From: Candidatus Bathyarchaeota archaeon | Lineage (GTDB): Archaea > Thermoproteota > Bathyarchaeia > TCS64 | Assembly: GCA_020697635.1 (NCBI GenBank) | Contig: JAEHCT010000084.1 | Span: forward strand, 1-6,234 | Reading direction: 5' to 3' | Length of the DNA: 6,234 nucleotides | Shown: piece after piece, positions 5,822 through 6,234 of the stretch | Numbering within the stretch: position 1 is the stretch's first letter | How the letters are laid out: the number at the start of each line of letters is the position of its first letter | Notes under the pieces: model-generated | Seen by the model: only the letters and a program-made list of their open reading frames with translations | Told to the model about the DNA's origin: nothing | The model's database searches: none | Program-made: the position numbers and the translations under genes

Positions 5822-5827
5822 TTTTTT
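5822..5827 (+). terminator. Oligo-T terminator after S30e
   Basis: A run of six T, 29 nt after the S30e stop codon, in AT-rich sequence without a hairpin. This is the usual archaeal intrinsic terminator and would close the alba-CSD/HhH-S30e transcript. Confidence 0.6.
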
Positions 5828-5838
5828 CAGATTTCACC

Positions 5839-5847
5839 TATTTTAAT
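5839..5847 (+). promoter_or_regulatory. Candidate TATA box before the 3'-end RNA region
   Basis: TATTTTAAT follows the S30e terminator, with TTTCACC just upstream as a possible TFB contact. Normal spacing places a transcript start near 5868-5872, at the beginning of the stretch rich in inverted repeats. Confidence 0.4.
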
Positions 5848-5869
5848 CACTTTACTCATGCAGTGACTC

Positions 5870-6234
5870 TCTCCGCTCTGGGACACAAGGGTTACCCAGC
5901 AGGTTGTTTACGCCGAGATGTGAGAGAAGAGAGCACGCAAAGACCGCTGGCCTCCCGACGCCACACATCCTACGCCCCACCGTTCCACGTGTAACACAGT
6001 CCAAAACGGTTTTTTGGGTGGGTATTCAAGTTCTACGAGCCTCAAACTCACCTTCATTGGGCTCTGAAGGTGTGGAAGGAAGACGCCGAGTAACTATCAA
6101 TGACACGAGTTACGGGTTACACGGATTCGAGAAGCTAAACCCTTGTCTGTCATCCGGTGAGGATGAGCGGTTCAAGTCATTAATGTGTAAGTTAATCGAA
6201 AAAGGTTCTGGCAACCAAAAATAGCCCACAGACA
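5870..6234 (+). ncRNA. Candidate structured RNA of unknown family (3' end possibly outside window)
   Basis: No convincing protein gene covers this stretch, but several helices nest neatly. A: 5896-5905 with 5942-5950 (CCAGC, bulged A, GGTT; nine pairs including one G-U). B: 5988-5995 with 6116-6123 (CGTGTAAC/GTTACACG), enclosing C: 5999-6006 with 6012-6019, whose core is CCAAAA/TTTTGG; D: 6049-6056 with 6065-6072 (CACCTTCA/TGAAGGTG); and E: 6090-6095 with 6108-6113 (GTAACT/AGTTAC). B to E form a four-way junction. Smaller hairpins follow at 6150-6166 (TCATCC, loop GGTGA) and 6204-6216. TGGG 5879-5882 could pair with CCCA 6225-6228 to close the whole. I do not find the conserved cores of RNase P RNA, SRP RNA, 5S rRNA or tRNA. 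A TTG-initiated 106-codon frame (5904-6224) crosses the region but lacks a ribosome binding site and recognizable domains. Individual short helices can arise by chance; the ordered nesting is the evidence. Confidence 0.35.

Noticed and set aside
6066..6087. GTGGAAGGAAGACGCC resembles the GGAA tetraloop side of SRP RNA helix 8
   Set aside because: The flanking bases do not form the required stem and the AGCA asymmetric loop is missing; the GAAGGTG part is better explained by hairpin 6049-6072.
5920..6093. Frame-1 reading from GTG 5920 that looks protein-like around 6013-6090 (GWVFKFYEPQTHLHWALKV)
   Set aside because: It is broken by TAA at 5992 and ends at TAA 6091; no start or ribosome binding site for the second part and no family recognized. 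It could be a gene relic, but the evidence is too thin to annotate.
6024..6178. TTCAAGT motifs at about 6024 and 6171 resembling tRNA T-loops
   Set aside because: The flanking five bases do not pair as a T-stem, and no acceptor or anticodon arms can be drawn at tRNA spacing.
5904..6224. 106-codon plus-strand frame starting at TTG
   Set aside because: There is no ribosome binding site and no recognizable domain. It overlaps the nested inverted repeats. It remains possible as a lineage-specific or decayed gene, because the last 40 or so residues look fairly protein-like.

Overview
The window looks like archaeal chromosome, probably from a lineage that carries S30e (the TACK or Asgard side rather than typical Euryarchaeota). 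The evidence is an Alba chromatin protein, an eukaryote-type ribosomal protein S30e, TATA-type promoters placed about 26 nt before gene starts, a T-tract terminator, and Shine-Dalgarno (SD) sequences matching the archaeal/bacterial 16S tail. The exact lineage cannot be read from this sequence alone.

Layout. (1) 1-752, plus strand: 3' part of an APH-type phosphotransferase gene that enters from outside the window. (2) 837-1682, minus strand: a six-bladed NHL beta-propeller resembling the peptidyl-alpha-hydroxyglycine alpha-amidating lyase (PAL) domain. It converges with gene 1 and diverges from gene 3. (3) 1683-1798: a compact divergent promoter region with an operator-like palindrome. (4) 1799-2938: an enolase-superfamily enzyme with the Lys/Lys dyad of the muconate-lactonizing/epimerase type. 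(5) 3060-4520: an M81/MlrC-family metallohydrolase with its own TATA box. (6) 4521-4742: intergenic sequence and promoter. (7) 4743-5793: a tight plus-strand run of nucleic-acid-binding genes: Alba, a cold-shock-domain/HhH fusion with a 30-bp tandem repeat in its linker, and S30e. (8) 5794-6234: terminator, new promoter, and a stretch without a convincing protein gene but with many nested inverted repeats, read here as a candidate structured RNA that may continue past the window edge.

Genes 2, 4 and 5 are GC-rich and look like an accessory catabolic module: a PAL-like lyase, an epimerase/racemase-type enolase and a metal-dependent hydrolase. Together they suggest breakdown of an unusual amide, peptide or modified amino-acid substrate; the substrate is unknown and this grouping is an inference. 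The Alba-CSD/HhH-S30e block is much less GC-rich and is core information-processing machinery. The boundary between the two compositional regimes lies near 4520-4620.

Points that deserve a second look: the S30e gene seems to lack an ordinary start codon at the conserved N-terminus; the 3' end of the window folds into a plausible multibranched RNA with two mutually exclusive hairpins; and the PAL-like protein appears to keep all the active-site residues I recall from the animal enzyme.
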